NCBI RefSeq assembly: GCF_037893015.1
Contig: NC_133658.1
Coordinates: 252,718,518 to 252,782,517 of the forward strand
Reading direction: 5' to 3'
DNA: 64,000 bases
Origin: Macrotis lagotis
Taxonomy: Eukaryota; Chordata; Mammalia; Peramelemorphia; Peramelidae
Below are positions 45,881 to 57,300 of the stretch, one piece after another (the stretch's first letter is position 1; every line of letters begins with the position of its first letter). The notes beneath the pieces were generated by a model. It searched no databases and was not told where the DNA came from. It was given only the letters and a program-made list of their open reading frames with translations. The position numbers and the translations under genes were made by a program.

Positions 45881-46153
45881 TAGGGGTGGGAAGATAATTT
45901 TTTTTGTGTTTTCTAATTCTTCCTCTATCACTCTTTACTTTCTGGACAATTTAGAGAGATGAATGGGCCCTCCTAGCTCCCTGGACAGAAGTAATATCTT
46001 CCCTCCTTGAGCCTAGCCACATTTTTTCTCTTTTCCTACTTTTCCTGATTGACCTTTTACTTGGTCATTTCACCACCTGGTGGCAAGTTTGGGACATTAC
46101 CACAGATGTCTGGAATTCTCACGGTTTTTAATCCTGTGTACAATTTGTAGGTC

Positions 46154-46155
<2 letters not shown>

Positions 46156-46209
<54 letters not shown>
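46156..46209. repeat. (GT)n microsatellite
   Basis: About 27 perfect GT units. Confidence 0.98.
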
Positions 46210-46377
46210 TGAAGGTGTGGATTCTATCTCAGGGTGGTCTTCCTGAAGCATTTGGGAGCTGATGGCTTCAACTAAGGGGATCTACGTCTTGGGGTGAATA
46301 GAGGTAGGAAGGAAAGGCAAAGGTGATTCAGTAGAGATTTCTAGAGTCAGAGGACTTGGATTCAGTCCTGTTTCTAA

Positions 46378-46380
46378 AAC

Positions 46381-46425
<45 letters not shown>

Positions 46426-46506
46426 CATATATATATATACACATATACATATACGTGTATATATATACATATACATATACGTGTGTGTATATATATATAT
46501 ATATAT
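46378..46506. repeat. (TA)n / (ATAC)n compound microsatellite
   Basis: About 130 bp of alternating TA with CATA, ACGTG and TGTA interruptions, including two near-identical CATATACGTGT sub-blocks. Confidence 0.95.
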
Positions 46507-46519
46507 GACATTAGGAATG

Positions 46520-46710
46520 ACTTACAGAAAAATCAGAGCTGCCCCAAGTAGAATGGGCTAGACTGCAAAGTAGATCCTTCCTTTCCTCAATTACGAGGTC
46601 TTCAAACAGAGGTTGGACAACCTTTTGTTGGGCATATTAGGGGGGAAATTCCTTCTGTGTGTGAATTGGACTAGTTGGTTGTTGAGGTCCTCAAATTCTG
46701 TGATTCTCTT
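46520..46710 (+). repeat. CR1/L3-like 3' end
   Basis: GAGGTCTTCAAACAGAGGTT, GGACTAGTTGGTTGTTGAGG, TCAAATTCTGTGATTCT: the CR1-type terminal pattern. Confidence 0.6.
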
Positions 46711-46777
46711 TACATATAGGTCCTTTCTGAATCTGGATCTATTTATTATATGACAACATTGATTGGGAAACTCAACA

Positions 46778-47018
46778 TGTTTGTTCAGTTGTGTCTGATT
46801 CTTTGTAATCCCATTTAGGGTTTTCTTGGCAAAGATACTGGAGTGGTTTGTCATTTCCTTCTCCAGCTCATTTCACAGATGAGGAAACTGAGGTAAATAG
46901 GGTCAAGGGACTTCTAGCTCACACAACTAGTAAGTGGCTGAATCCATATTTGAATCAGGAAGATGAGTTTACTTGACTCCAGGTCTAGTGCTCTATCCAT
47001 TGTGCTTCCTAGCTGTTA
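46778..47018 (-). repeat. MAR1-type SINE, antisense
   Basis: GTTTTCTTGGCAAAGATACT, CATTTCCTTCTCCAGCTCAT, GTGCTCTATCCATTGTGCTT. Confidence 0.88.
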
Positions 47019-47496
47019 CCAAACTACTTTCTTCACAACTCACTGAGTTTTAGTAGTTAGTGGTATGAATCTCATAGTACAAATGAGGAAGCTGAGATTC
47101 AGAGAGTTGAAGTCATATATCCTGGGCCACTAAGCTAAGTGACCAGACTGGGACCTAAACTCAGTTCTCTTGATTTCAGGTCTATTGTTCTTTCAGTCAC
47201 CCCACTGCCTCTAGATGAGATAATATGCAATGATAATAGCAATGATGCACATGTTTATAAAGTTTAAAAATTAATTCCCTCACAATAGCCCCTGGAAGAT
47301 ATTATTACCAATATTTTTTGTTATTGTTGAGTCATTTCAGTCATGTCTTACTTTTTGAGGTCTGAAATCTCAACTAACCCTACCCTTATTAATAGGCCAG
47401 ACTATTAGAGATACCTTTTGGTATGTTAAGGTGAAAAGAACTTTGGCTCTGATAGCAGGGAACCTGAATAATTTCTTACTTACTAGAGGCTTTCCA

Positions 47497-47710
47497 AAGG
47501 GCAGCTAGGTGGTTTACTGAATTCAAATCTGGCCCCAGAAGTTTACTACATGTGTGATTCTGGACAAGTCACTTAATCCTTTCTGCCTCAGTTTCCTCAT
47601 CAGTAAAAATGAGCTGGAGAAGGAAATGGCAAATCACTCCTTTGTCAAGGAAACCCCAAATGGGATTGCAAAGAATCAGATATGACTGAAAATGAGTCAA
47701 TAATAACAAA
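47497..47710 (+). repeat. MAR1-type SINE, internally deleted
   Basis: AGGGCAGCTAGGTGGTTTAC, then an abrupt jump to GAATTCAAATCTGGCC, then CAAGGAAACCCCAAATGGGA. Confidence 0.85.
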
Positions 47711-48484
47711 AGGGTTTCTAAGTTCTCTCCCAGCTCTAAAAATGTCTGCTCATATCAGATATGGTTCTACTCTTTCTCCTAGCCTTTTGAATACCCCCTC
47801 CCCTCTCAGCATTAGTATATAAAGAAGAAAGCAAAGTCCAGAAAATGAAAGGACAAACCATTGGTAACTGATAGATCTAGGATTGGATTGCCAGTCTTAC
47901 TATATTCTTTGAAAGTCTCAGGTTCTTTTTAGTATAGTACACTATGAAAGAGAAAGGCTGGCAGTATGGGTTAAATCTCACAACAGATAAAACCTTGACA
48001 AGGTTCCCTCAGGTTCAAAGTCTACTCCTCAAGATTTAGGCTCAGGAGTTCAATTTTATCAATTTATTTGGAGGCAACTAGGCCTTGGGAAAACATTTGA
48101 TTGATGCATTCTAAATGAACAAATCTGTAGTAACCAAAATAATGATTTATTTATAATGGAAATGTAACTGTCCAGGAATGTTCATGACCCCAATGAATGC
48201 TCTGTATGTTCATGACCCCAAAATATGAATAAGTTATTAACAAAAATCAAATTATTTTAAAGCTTTTAGGCACCTTAAAACAACACTGACCTTGAAAGGA
48301 ATCAAACCCAGAATTCCCAGAACTGGAAATGGATCCTGGAACATAGGGTATACAATGTTCCATGAAATTTTCCTTTGATAAAAGTGAGCTCTCTGACCTC
48401 AAGATTGCCTGGAGCTTTTTAACCAGATCTTCCTTTTTCCATCATGCTCTTATATGACATGTGAAAATATTGTATCTCTCTTAG

Positions 48485-48760
48485 TAATAATAGTTCACAT
48501 CTATTTAGTACTTAGTATTTAGTATTTAGTACTTAAGTTTTGCAAAATGCTTTACATTATCTCATTTGCTCCCAGGTACTCCTGACTCCAAGGCCGGTGC
48601 TTTATAACCTAGCCGCCTATCATTCCCTTTTTATAGATAAGGAAAATGAGGCTCTTGGAGATTGAGGGCTACCCAGCTAGTAAATAGCTAAATCAAGATT
48701 TGAATCTAGGTCCTTCTAACTCCTGGTCCAGTGCTCTATTCAATGACCTGTTGCCTCATC
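48485..48760 (-). repeat. MIR antisense containing a tail-less SINE fragment
   Basis: MIR from GTTTTGCAAAATGCTTTACA through to CTAGGTCCTTCTAACTCC. About 47 bp (48,571-48,618) of short-SINE 5'-half sequence sit in the middle, with neither poly(T) nor target-site duplication. Confidence 0.75.
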
Positions 48761-49053
48761 TATGACTAAATTGTTCAAGGATAGGGAGTTCTATATTTCT
48801 GTTTTTCAATTCTCAGTAAGAAGTCCAATATCATGCATCCAGTAGGCATTTAATAAATGTTAGTTGAAATTAATGTCAGAGTTAAAAAACGCACCTGACT
48901 TCACTGTTGCTGGATCTTTATTCAGGTTATGCTAATCCACCAGGTCTTTTCTGGTCCTTCTTCTATTCTCCTACCATACTATTTCCATTTAGTGATTTAT
49001 CCATTCCTGTGGTTCCAATTATAATTTCTATTCTGATGATTTTCAAACAATCC

Positions 49054-49204
49054 TTTTTTTTTAGATTTTTCAAGGCAATGGGGTTAAGTGGTTTGCCCAA
49101 GGTCACATGGCTAGGTAATTATTAAGTGTCTGAGGTCGGATTTGAACCCAGGTACTCCTGACTCCAAGGCTGGTGCTCTATTCACTGCGCCACCTAGCTG
49201 CTCC
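49054..49204 (-). repeat. Short SINE nested in L2 (1 of 3)
   Basis: TTTTCAAGGCAATGGGGTTA through to CGCCACCTAGCTGCTCC. No clear target-site duplication seen. Confidence 0.92.
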
Positions 49205-49478
49205 ATATTTAATCAATCTTAAATTCTCTGAGAATCTCCAGTCCTGCATCTCCAATAGTCTTTCAAACATCTTGAATGAATATTCTGCAGACGATTTTAA
49301 ACTCATCATGTGCAAAACTGAAATCATTATCTTTTCCTCCTCCTTCTTGACTTCCTATTGCTATTGAGGGATCCATAATCATCCAGGTTCAAAACCTAGG
49401 TGTCATCTTCAACTCCTCATTCTCTCCCATGCTTCCATATCCAATCAATGGTCATATATTGTCTGCCTTTAACACATC

Positions 49479-49638
49479 CTTTTTTTTTTTTTTTTAGGTT
49501 TTTGCAAGGCAATGGGGTTAAGTGGCTTGCCCAAGGCCACACAGCTAGGTAATTATTAAGTGTCTGAGGCCAGATTTGAACTCAGGTACTCCTGACTCCA
49601 GGGCCGGTGCTTTATCCACTGTGCCACCTAGCCACCCC
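49479..49638 (-). repeat. Short SINE nested in L2 (2 of 3)
   Basis: Duplication TTAACACATC at 49,469-49,478 and 49,639-49,648. Confidence 0.95.
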
Positions 49639-49885
49639 TTAACACATCTTTCCAATCCCCTCTCCCTTCCTCTGATGCTACAACCACTTTGGTACAGGCC
49701 TTTATCAATTCATGTCTGAACTATTACCATAACCTTCTGCTTGGTCTCCCAGTCTCATCTCTCCCTACTCCACTCCATCATCTACTCAGTTATCAGGCTG
49801 AACGTCCTAAAGTACAAATATCATATCTTATTTGGTAAACTCCATTAGTTCTCTCTCACTTCCAGGATCAAAATGTAAAATTCTT

Positions 49886-50042
49886 TTCTTTTTTTTTTTT
49901 AGATTTTGCAAGGCAATGGGGTTAAGTGGCTTGCCCAAGTTCACATGACTAGGTAATTATTAAGTGTCTGAGGCCGGATTTGAACTCAGGTACTCCTGAC
50001 TCCAAGGCCAGTGCTCTATCCACTGCGCCACCTAGCTGCCTC
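49886..50042 (-). repeat. Short SINE nested in L2 (3 of 3)
   Basis: 17 bp duplication CAAAATGTAAAATTCTT at 49,869-49,885 and 50,043-50,059. Confidence 0.96.
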
Positions 50043-50744
50043 CAAAATGTAAAATTCTTGTTAGATTTTCAAAGCTTTTAATAATCTAGACTGTTCTTTT
50101 CCAGTCTTCTTACATCTGATTCCCCTTCCACTCTTTGCTATTCCTTAAAAAACACACTCCATCTCCTGACTTGAAAGGTTTTCACTGTATATTCCTCATG
50201 CCTCACTCCTCCTCCTCTCTGGTTCCTAGCTTCCCTGGCTTTCTTCAATTCTCAGCTAAAGTATCATTTTTCCAAAAGAAGCCTCTCTTGGGCCTCCTTT
50301 AATCTCTTGACTTTCCAATAATGTTATCTCTAGTTCATCCTGTATATAGTTTGTTTGTACATAGTTTTTGCTTGTTGTCTTCCTTACTGGACTGTGAGCA
50401 ACTTGAGAGCAGGGACTGTTTTGGGTCTTGCTTTTCAGTTTTTTGTTTTTTGTTTTGCCAAGCATAGTGGATTCTCAGCACATAGTAGGTACTTAAAAAC
50501 ACTATTGAATGACTCAATAATGAAGAACCTTGAATGTCATGACGTTCAGGAAGCAACCTCAGAACACAGAATATCAATGTTAGGAGTGAACTCAGAAAAG
50601 AATGTTAGAGCTGGAATGAATTTTACAGCCCAGTAAATCTAATCTGTTCCACTTTTGGACACTGCTGTGCCCACAGTAGCTTCAGTTCAATCTTCACCTT
50701 ACTGCCTACTCCCTCTACTGGCAGATAATGTTAGGGACTAACAA

Positions 50745-50965
50745 GGCTGTATTTCAATTGTTTCACTTGTATCCAACTCTGTTCACATTTGGGGTTTTTG
50801 TGGCAAAAAATACTCTTCAATCCTTTTAAAGATGAGGAAACTCAAAAACTGAGGAAACTGAGGCAAATGGGGTTAAATGACTTGCCCAGGGTCACACAGC
50901 TGATGAATATCTGAAGTGTTCTGACTCCAGGTCTGGCACTCTATCCATTGCACCATCTACCTTCC
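50745..50965 (-). repeat. MAR1-type SINE, antisense
   Basis: GTTTCACTTGTATCCAACTC, GAGGAAACTGAGGCAAATGG, CACTCTATCCATTGCACCAT. A short duplication (GAGGAAACTCAAAAACT) lies inside. Confidence 0.85.
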
Positions 50966-51431
50966 CAATTCTGAGTAGAAAATATTTTTTTCCCTGGGCT
51001 AACCTTCATTCTAATCCCTTTACCTCACAAGAACCTAACTAACCCAGAGATGTTTTCAGTCTGCATTAGAGCAGAGATCTACTAAGTCAACCCTGGGTCA
51101 GGGGCAGCCACCTCAGACTTCTGGAGCAAAATACACAGAACTATTCTCCGAAAGGAAGATGGATTAGATCATCAGATACTACAAAGATGAAGTTCCTCAG
51201 GGCACTGATTCTTTAAGACATGTGTTTCATCAAACACACCAAGGCTCCAAGATTCTGCAGAGTAGCCCCATCTAGAGCCCTCTAGCTTTAATTTTATGAA
51301 CTCGGCTTGGAGTTAGGGTTGAAAATGAGAAGTAATTGACCCAAGGTCACACAGCAAGTTAGGGAACAGGGCTGTGATTAAATCCAGGTCTTCTTATAAC
51401 TTCTACTTTGCCACAGTGTGTTTTAGTTCAT

Positions 51432-51545
51432 TATATATATATATTATATGTTAAATATATATAATATATTAGTATATATTATATGTAAATGATTTGCAGC
51501 TATAATTCTCTAATATATTATTTAACACTTTATATTATAAATATT
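51432..51545. repeat. AT-rich low-complexity tract
   Basis: Repeated TATATATTATAT-like motifs, including ATATATAATATATTAGTATA. Confidence 0.85.
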
Positions 51546-52082
51546 GGGGCTGGTGTTTCCTCATCCTTTAGATAATCTTTGAGCACTATCTCTATGATAT
51601 GAACAGAAGTGGAGCTTGAAAACTGATTAATAATCAATTCTGTTTTTTGGACAGACTCCCTGTTCTTAAGTCTTAAGGAACAAAATATTTATCACTGCTG
51701 AATGGGAATAGTTTATCTTTTCAGAGTAGATGTTCAAATGGGGGTAGTGAGATAGCAGTGGTGTTCAGGGAGGTCAGCACCCTGGCCAGCAGTTTTGGAG
51801 TTAGGACCAGCAGGATGTTCCAGCACCAAGGCTAGCTGCTAGACTCCAGGTGTTCTACTCCATCCTCACTCCCTACCAATTTGCATTAACACATCAATCT
51901 TGATTATGTCATGACTAATTTTGCATTTGTTTATACTTTCAATGAAGTCAGATTAGCAATCTATACACAAATTGAATCAGTTATTTCTGCACTAGACTAA
52001 TAGAATCAAGAAATCTTTTGGAAACATAGAAAGGGCTTTGAATTAGGAAACTTGGGTTTAAGTCCTGGCTCTGTTAATTGTT

Positions 52083-52259
52083 TTGTTTTTTTTTTTTGGT
52101 TTGCTTGTTTTTAGGTTTTTTTGCAAGGCAAATGGAGTTAAGTGGCTTGCCCAAGGCCACATAGTTAGGTAATTATTAAGTGTCTGAGGTCGGATTTGAA
52201 CTCAGGTACTCCTGACTCCAGGACTGGTGATCTTATCCACTGCGCCACCTAGTTGCCCA
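52083..52259 (-). repeat. Short SINE, antisense, nested in MIR
   Basis: 14 bp duplication CTCTGTTAATTGTT at 52,069-52,082 and 52,260-52,273. Flanking sequence is a sense MIR (TTGGGTTTAAGTCCTGG). Confidence 0.95.
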
Positions 52260-52426
52260 CTCTGTTAATTGTTAACCCAAGATGGGGTTCACTTTGAGGC
52301 TTTCACTGTAATTTTATGCTCTTATCCCAATTCAGAACTTCGCCTGGGAATATCAGAATTTTACTGTATAGTTCCCCTACAAGTACTCAGATTTATAAAA
52401 TTTCAGGCACAACACAGGTTTTATTT

Positions 52427-52501
52427 ATTTATTTATTTATTTATTATTTTTTTATTTGACTCCAGGGTGGGTGCTTTATCCACTGCGCCACCTAGCCGCC
52501 C
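52427..52501 (-). repeat. Half-SINE retroposon
   Basis: Only the tRNA-like 5' half of the short SINE (about 45 bp, GACTCCAGGGTGGGTGCTTT through to CCTAGCCGCCC) plus a (TTTA)n tail. Flanked by CAACACAGGTTTTATTTA at about 52,409 and 52,502. Confidence 0.85.
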
Positions 52502-52800
52502 CAACACAGGTTTTATTTAATCAAATAAAAATGTAGTAAAAAAATAATACCACAGACCCTGAACAATTAGGAAAACTCTCCTCTCTTTCTGAAGGACATC
52601 AATACTCTCTGTTGGGTCCCACTTTCCCTCTGAATCTACACCATTCATGTGATTTAGGAGGGAAAAGTCCAGGTTGTTGCTTGGTGTACAAGCATATTTC
52701 TCCACTGTGTTAACCTTTCTTTTTCTCTGGGTCTTGAAGATAAGATAGCCTGTTAATTTATTTCCAGGTCTGAATTATAGCTAGGTAACTCCACCTCTTT

Positions 52801-52849
52801 ATTCTTCTTCCCTCCCCTCCCCCACTCCTCCTCCTCCTCCTCCTTCTTC

Positions 52850-52887
<38 letters not shown>
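52801..52887. repeat. (TCC)n/(TTC)n/(CT)n polypyrimidine tract
   Basis: (CTC)n, (TTC)n, then about 16 CT units. Confidence 0.95.
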
Positions 52888-52889
<2 letters not shown>

Positions 52890-53169
52890 GTTTCTATCTC
52901 TTTTCTCTCTACATCTCTTCACTCTCTCAGATTCTGTCTTTCCTTCTAGTGCTAGTCCTAAGTTCATTTGGTTCTCTATGGAGAATACACAGATAAACCG
53001 ACCTCTTTACCTAATTCATATTTTGTTCAGAAGACAATAGGGAAGAAGAGAGACAGACTCTTCTAGGTGCAGGTCAGGGTGTGCCTGGGCATGCCCTTAA
53101 ATACTTATACACATAAACACAGACATATAAACACACATAACCATACGCATATACAAACACAGACATAAT

Positions 53170-53540
53170 CATAATAATAGCTGATGTTTAGATAGTATTT
53201 CACATGCATTATCTCATGTGATCCTTATTTACTATGAAGCTATGTGCTGGTGGGGAAAGATTACTGGATTTGGGGCCAGAAGACAAGAATTCAGATTTCA
53301 ATTCTGTAAGCTATGTGGCTTGGGGAAAGTTCTTTCATCTCTCTGGTTCTGGGTTTACTATTTGTAAAATACAAAGACTGGATTTGTTTTCTAAAATTGC
53401 TTCCAATTGTAGATCTCAAAGGTAGTATGATTATTATCATCCTTGTATAGATGAAGGAAAGAGAGGTTCAAAGAGTTGAAATTATTTGCTCATTGTCAAA
53501 TGGATAATGAGTCTCAGGGTCTGGATACAAATTCTAGTAG
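53170..53540 (-). repeat. MIR antisense interrupted by a sense MIR
   Basis: Outer MIR: ATTATCTCATGTGATCC and, after a gap, TGTATAGATGAAGGAAAGAG. Inner sense MIR (about 53,237-53,422): TACTGGATTTGGGGCCAGAA, TATTTGTAAAATACAAAG. Confidence 0.7.
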
Positions 53541-53559
53541 ATTCTGTAAAGCCTAAGAC

Positions 53560-53690
53560 TCTCCCTCTCTGTCTTTCTCTGATTCTGTCTCTCCTTCCTT
53601 CCTTCCTTCCCCCTCTCTCTTCATTACTTCCCCTTCTTCTCTCTTCTTTCTCTTCTTCCCTCCCCCTTGTCATCTTCCTTCTCTCTCTGC
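53560..53690. repeat. Polypyrimidine (TTCC/TC) tract
   Basis: About 130 bp of almost pure C/T on the plus strand. Confidence 0.9.
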
Positions 53691-54151
53691 TGGGGTAAGC
53701 ATCTCCTCCATCCTCCAAATCACTAAATGGAACCAAATATGGAAAAAAGTAAAATGTTTGTAATTTATCTAGGCTGCATAGATGATGCCTCCTATGTCCT
53801 ATCCACTCCCCCCCCAACCCCTTGCCCCTCCCCCCAAGACTTTGTAAGTAAGGATGTTGGACTAAATTAACTCTAAGGTCCCTTTCAATTCTAATTCTAT
53901 TAACTATGAATTAGAGTCAAAGAATGCTACAGTCTATTCCATAAGCTATTGCACCTCATTGAGATTCCCAGAAATATATCCCTGGTAATGAGATGTATAT
54001 AAAGTTAATCTGGCAGATGGGGTGAAGCAGCCTGAAAGGGGCAGGTAGTATGGGCCAGTGGAAAGAATACTTGGAGTCCAAAAGAATCAGAGAAGCAAAG
54101 AAGTTCAGAGGTGGAAGTACTTAGTTTCCTTATCAGTGAGGACCATATGAT

Positions 54152-54275
54152 TTTTTTTCAATTGATATTTTATTTATTTTTTCCAGTTACATGTAATAAG
54201 TTTTTCAACATTCATCCATATGCATATACATATTTTATAGTTACATAATTTCCTTCCACCCACCCTCCCCTCAAT
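54152..54275 (-). repeat. L1 3' terminus, antisense
   Basis: CAATTGATATTTTATTTATT, CAGTTACATGTAATAAGTTT, TTTCCTTCCACCCACC. Confidence 0.8.
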
Positions 54276-54769
54276 TTTTGAGGCCCATAAAGATTAGACT
54301 TGCTCTCAAATCATATAACAATTACAAGGCAGAACTTGCCTCTAATTATGGTGTAGCCACTAATTTAGTTTTTCCTCTCCCTGAATCTCAGTTTCTTTAT
54401 CTGGAAAATGAAGATACTGAATCAAGATATGATCTGGATTCTGACTTAGAATGCTATGGTTTTTCCCTCTCCGGGAAGAGAATAAGGTTCTTCAGCCTCT
54501 TTAAAGAGCAGAATGCAGAGACCAATATTCTCCCAGTTAGCCATAAGGTGGCAGTATGGTTCCAGTCAACGTTCCCTGAATACCGAAGGAATTTTGGTCA
54601 ACCAGAAAACCAATATTCAGCTTTTATTTCTTGAAAATTGTAAGCCTTTTAGTTCATAAGTGTTATCATATGAATACTAGATTGGGGACTCCATAACCCC
54701 ATTTGGTTGGAATAAAGTCAAGATGAAAATAAACTGGCATTTTTGAAAATTTTTATTTCTTTACAACTT

Positions 54770-54950
54770 AACTCTTGATCTTCATAACATTTTTGCAAAG
54801 CAGGTGCTATTATGATTTACACTTTACAGAGACTGAGAGAGGTTAAATGATTTGCTTAGGATCACTTAGCAAACTATCTGGGGCAGGATTTGAATTCAGA
54901 TCCTCTTGATTCCAGATCCTGTGTTCCAAACCCTTTCTATCTATCTGCCC
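54770..54950 (-). repeat. MIR, antisense
   Basis: TACACTTTACAGAGACTGAG, AATGATTTGCTTAGGATCAC, GGATTTGAATTCAGATCCTC. Confidence 0.75.
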
Positions 54951-54991
54951 CACAACAACAGCAACCCCAACCTGAAAAATTCCTTGTACAA

Positions 54992-55240
54992 TTAAATCCA
55001 CAAGTATTTATTGATCACTTACTATATGTCATTTAGGATCGGTGGTACAATGGAGAGAGTCAGGAAGTCTTGAGTTCAAAGGAAATGGGAAACCACTCTA
55101 GCATCTTTGCCAAGAAAATCTAAGTGAGATCACAAAGAGTCAAAAATTACCGATAAGACATGTGTCATATATTTTATAAAGCATTGGGGAAACAAAACAA
55201 AAATCAAATAGTACCTGTCCTCAAGAAGCTTATAGTCTAC
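54992..55240 (-). repeat. L2 antisense split by a deleted MAR1
   Basis: L2 pieces about 54,992-55,033 and 55,147-55,240 (TGTCCTCAAGAAGCTTATAG). The MAR1 insert is about 55,035-55,146 (TTTGCCAAGAAAATCTAAGT). Confidence 0.65.
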
Positions 55241-55241
55241 T

Positions 55242-55243
<2 letters not shown>

Positions 55244-55324
<81 letters not shown>
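55244..55324. repeat. (AT)n-(AC)n microsatellite
   Basis: About 22 AT units run directly into about 17 AC units. Confidence 0.97.
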
Positions 55325-55564
55325 CATACACACAGATAAATCAAATCATTAAATATGAATCAAAGCCATTTTGGAATGAGTAGCACAAAATGTACTAACA
55401 GCTAAGGAACTCAGAAAAGTCACTTTTTTAGGAGATAGGGCTTCAGATGAGATTAGATGAAAACTAGAAATTCCAACTAGTAATTTGGATTTAGAATCAG
55501 AGGAATTCCTGGGTTCAAATTCCAGTTCCATCACTTAATGCCTGTGGGGTTGGTGGGAATTGTT

Positions 55565-55745
55565 ATTTGTACTTTGTTCTTAAAAAGGGCTTGTGACATC
55601 AGAAGGGTGATGTCTTGACTTGCAAATACATTGGATTTAAGTAAAGCAGAGCTGTGCAAAGTCATCAGTCTCCCTCTCTCCTGCAGTCATGGACTCCAAT
55701 GGCAAGATATAAGTCAAGGAGACTGGTGATGGTCCAGCAGGGTTG
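55565..55745 (+). repeat. Unnamed SINE-like family, copy 2
   Basis: TGTGACATCAGAAGGGTGAT, GTCTTGACTTGCAAATACAT, TGGATTTAAGTAAAGCAGAG, GGAGACTGGTGATGG. Confidence 0.6.
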
Positions 55746-55775
55746 GGAGGGGGGAAGAAAGAAAGGGAAGGGAAT

Positions 55776-56095
55776 AAGCATTTATTTATTATAGCACCTA
55801 CAGTTTGCAGGCACTGTGATAAGCTCTTTACGAATATCTCATTTGATTCAGGAAGGGGGGTGCTATAATAATCTCTATTTTTTCAGATGAAGAAACTGAG
55901 ACAAACTGGAAGTGTGTAACTTGTCCAGGATCATGAACCCACTAAGTTTAAAAATGAATTCAGATCTTCCTTATTCCAGACCCAGTTGGACCAGAATTCT
56001 AATGGCCTTTCTTGTGATCTCTGATTTTACAGGTGAGGAAACTAAGGCTTAGAGGGATTAAAGATGCCTCTCCCATGGTCACATGATCCCAGAAT
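55776..56095 (-). repeat. MIR/CORE-SINE pieces, antisense
   Basis: AGCACCTACAGTTTGCAGGC, CAGATGAAGAAACTGAGACA, then TTACAGGTGAGGAAACTAAG. Confidence 0.7.
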
Positions 56096-56384
56096 ACGTT
56101 TTCAAATCACTGAATCCTATGCTTTTCACAACACACTTTATTCTCTCAGCTTTGGGGATACAGATTTCCTTGGCTCATTCCAAGGGCCAGTTCATGGTCA
56201 AGAATACGCCAGGGTCTATAAACCAGAACTATGAATGTCAAATGGAAGCTAGAGTCCTTTATTGTCAGCTAAAAATCTTGAGGACATGGTAAAGTTAGGA
56301 AATCTGGGTTTTCATCCCTGCTCTCACCTTTGCAAACTGTTTGACTACAAAGCTTCTTGACATCTTCAAGATGTTTATACTTAA

Positions 56385-56665
56385 TTCTCGAAGAAGACCT
56401 TGATATCAGGGAGGTGATATCATGACAAGCAAGTGAATTGGATTTGAGTAAGGGGGTGCTGTGTTAAGTCACCAGTTTCACTGATTCCTCCAAAGTCATC
56501 CAGGTCCAATGACCAGATATGAATCAGGATGACTGGAGACGATCCTGGATTCAAGGCAATCAGGGTTGATTGATTTGCCCAAGTGTCTGAAGAGAAATTT
56601 GAACTCAGGTCCTCCTGACTCCAGGGCTGGTGCTCTTTCCACTGTATCACCTAGCTGCTAACAAT
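56385..56665 (+). repeat. Unnamed SINE-like family, copy 3 (longest)
   Basis: TCTCGAAGAAGACCTTGATA, ATATCATGACAAGCAAGTGA, TCATCCAGGTCCAATGACCA, GATGACTGGAGACGATCCTG, continuing into a CORE-like half that ends TGTATCACCTAGCTGC. Confidence 0.65.
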
Positions 56666-56871
56666 ACCACAAAGAGTCGTGGTGAAGAGAGTGCTTTATA
56701 GAAGGCTATAGAAAACTTATTACCAGAGGGAGGGTAATTAGAATAACTTCTTTCTCTGCCTTCTATCCTTCTAACCATTTTGAGGGGATTCCAAGGAGCC
56801 CAATTGAGTAGTGAACCAACCAGCACTAGAGGCATTCAAGAAGTCTATCAAACATGTTATAGGAAGCTAAC

Positions 56872-57065
56872 TGGCTTTGTGGATACAGCACTCAAGGTCA
56901 GAAAGAGCTAATTTTGATCATAGCTGTGTGATCCTGGGCAAGTCATTTAATCTTAATCACTCTCAGTTTCTTCATTTGTAAAATGCTGATAATAAGAGTA
57001 CTTAGCTCACAAGATTGTTGTGAAGCTCCAATGAGATAATAGGCAAACTTTAAAGTACTGTCCCA
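56872..57065 (+). repeat. MIR
   Basis: GTGTGATCCTGGGCAAGTCA, TCATTTGTAAAATGCTGATA, AAGATTGTTGTGAAG. Confidence 0.8.
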
Positions 57066-57068
57066 TAC

Positions 57069-57300
57069 TGGGGCAGCTAGGTGGCGCCAGAATGCATAGA
57101 GCACTAGGCCTGAAGTGAATTCAAATGTGACCTCAGATATTAGCGGTATGATCCTGAGCAAGTCACTTAACCCTATTTGCCTTGGTTTCCTCATCTACAA
57201 AATGAACTGGAGGAGAAAACTGCAAATTATTTTTGCCAATAAAATCCCAAATGGGGTCACATAGAGTTGGACACTACTAAAATGAGTGAACAACAACAAA
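57069..57300 (+). repeat. MAR1-type SINE
   Basis: TGGGGCAGCTAGGTGGCGCC, CAAATGGGGTCACATAGAGT, GAGTGAACAACAACAAAG. Confidence 0.9.

Larger units (their letters stand above)
48930..50515 (+). repeat. L2 3' region, sense, with three nested SINEs
   Basis: TGCAAAACTGAAATCATTAT, AAACCTAGGTGTCATCTTCA, GGTCTCCCAGTCTCATCTCT, GGACTGTGAGCAACTTGAGA, GCACATAGTAGGTAC. The canonical L2 3' order continues across SINE insertions at 49,054, 49,479 and 49,886. Confidence 0.85.

Noticed and set aside
54278..54634. 118-codon ORF
   Set aside because: It overlaps MIR-like sequence (GAATCTCAGTTTCTTTATCT) and has no recognisable domain or promoter context. Most likely chance.
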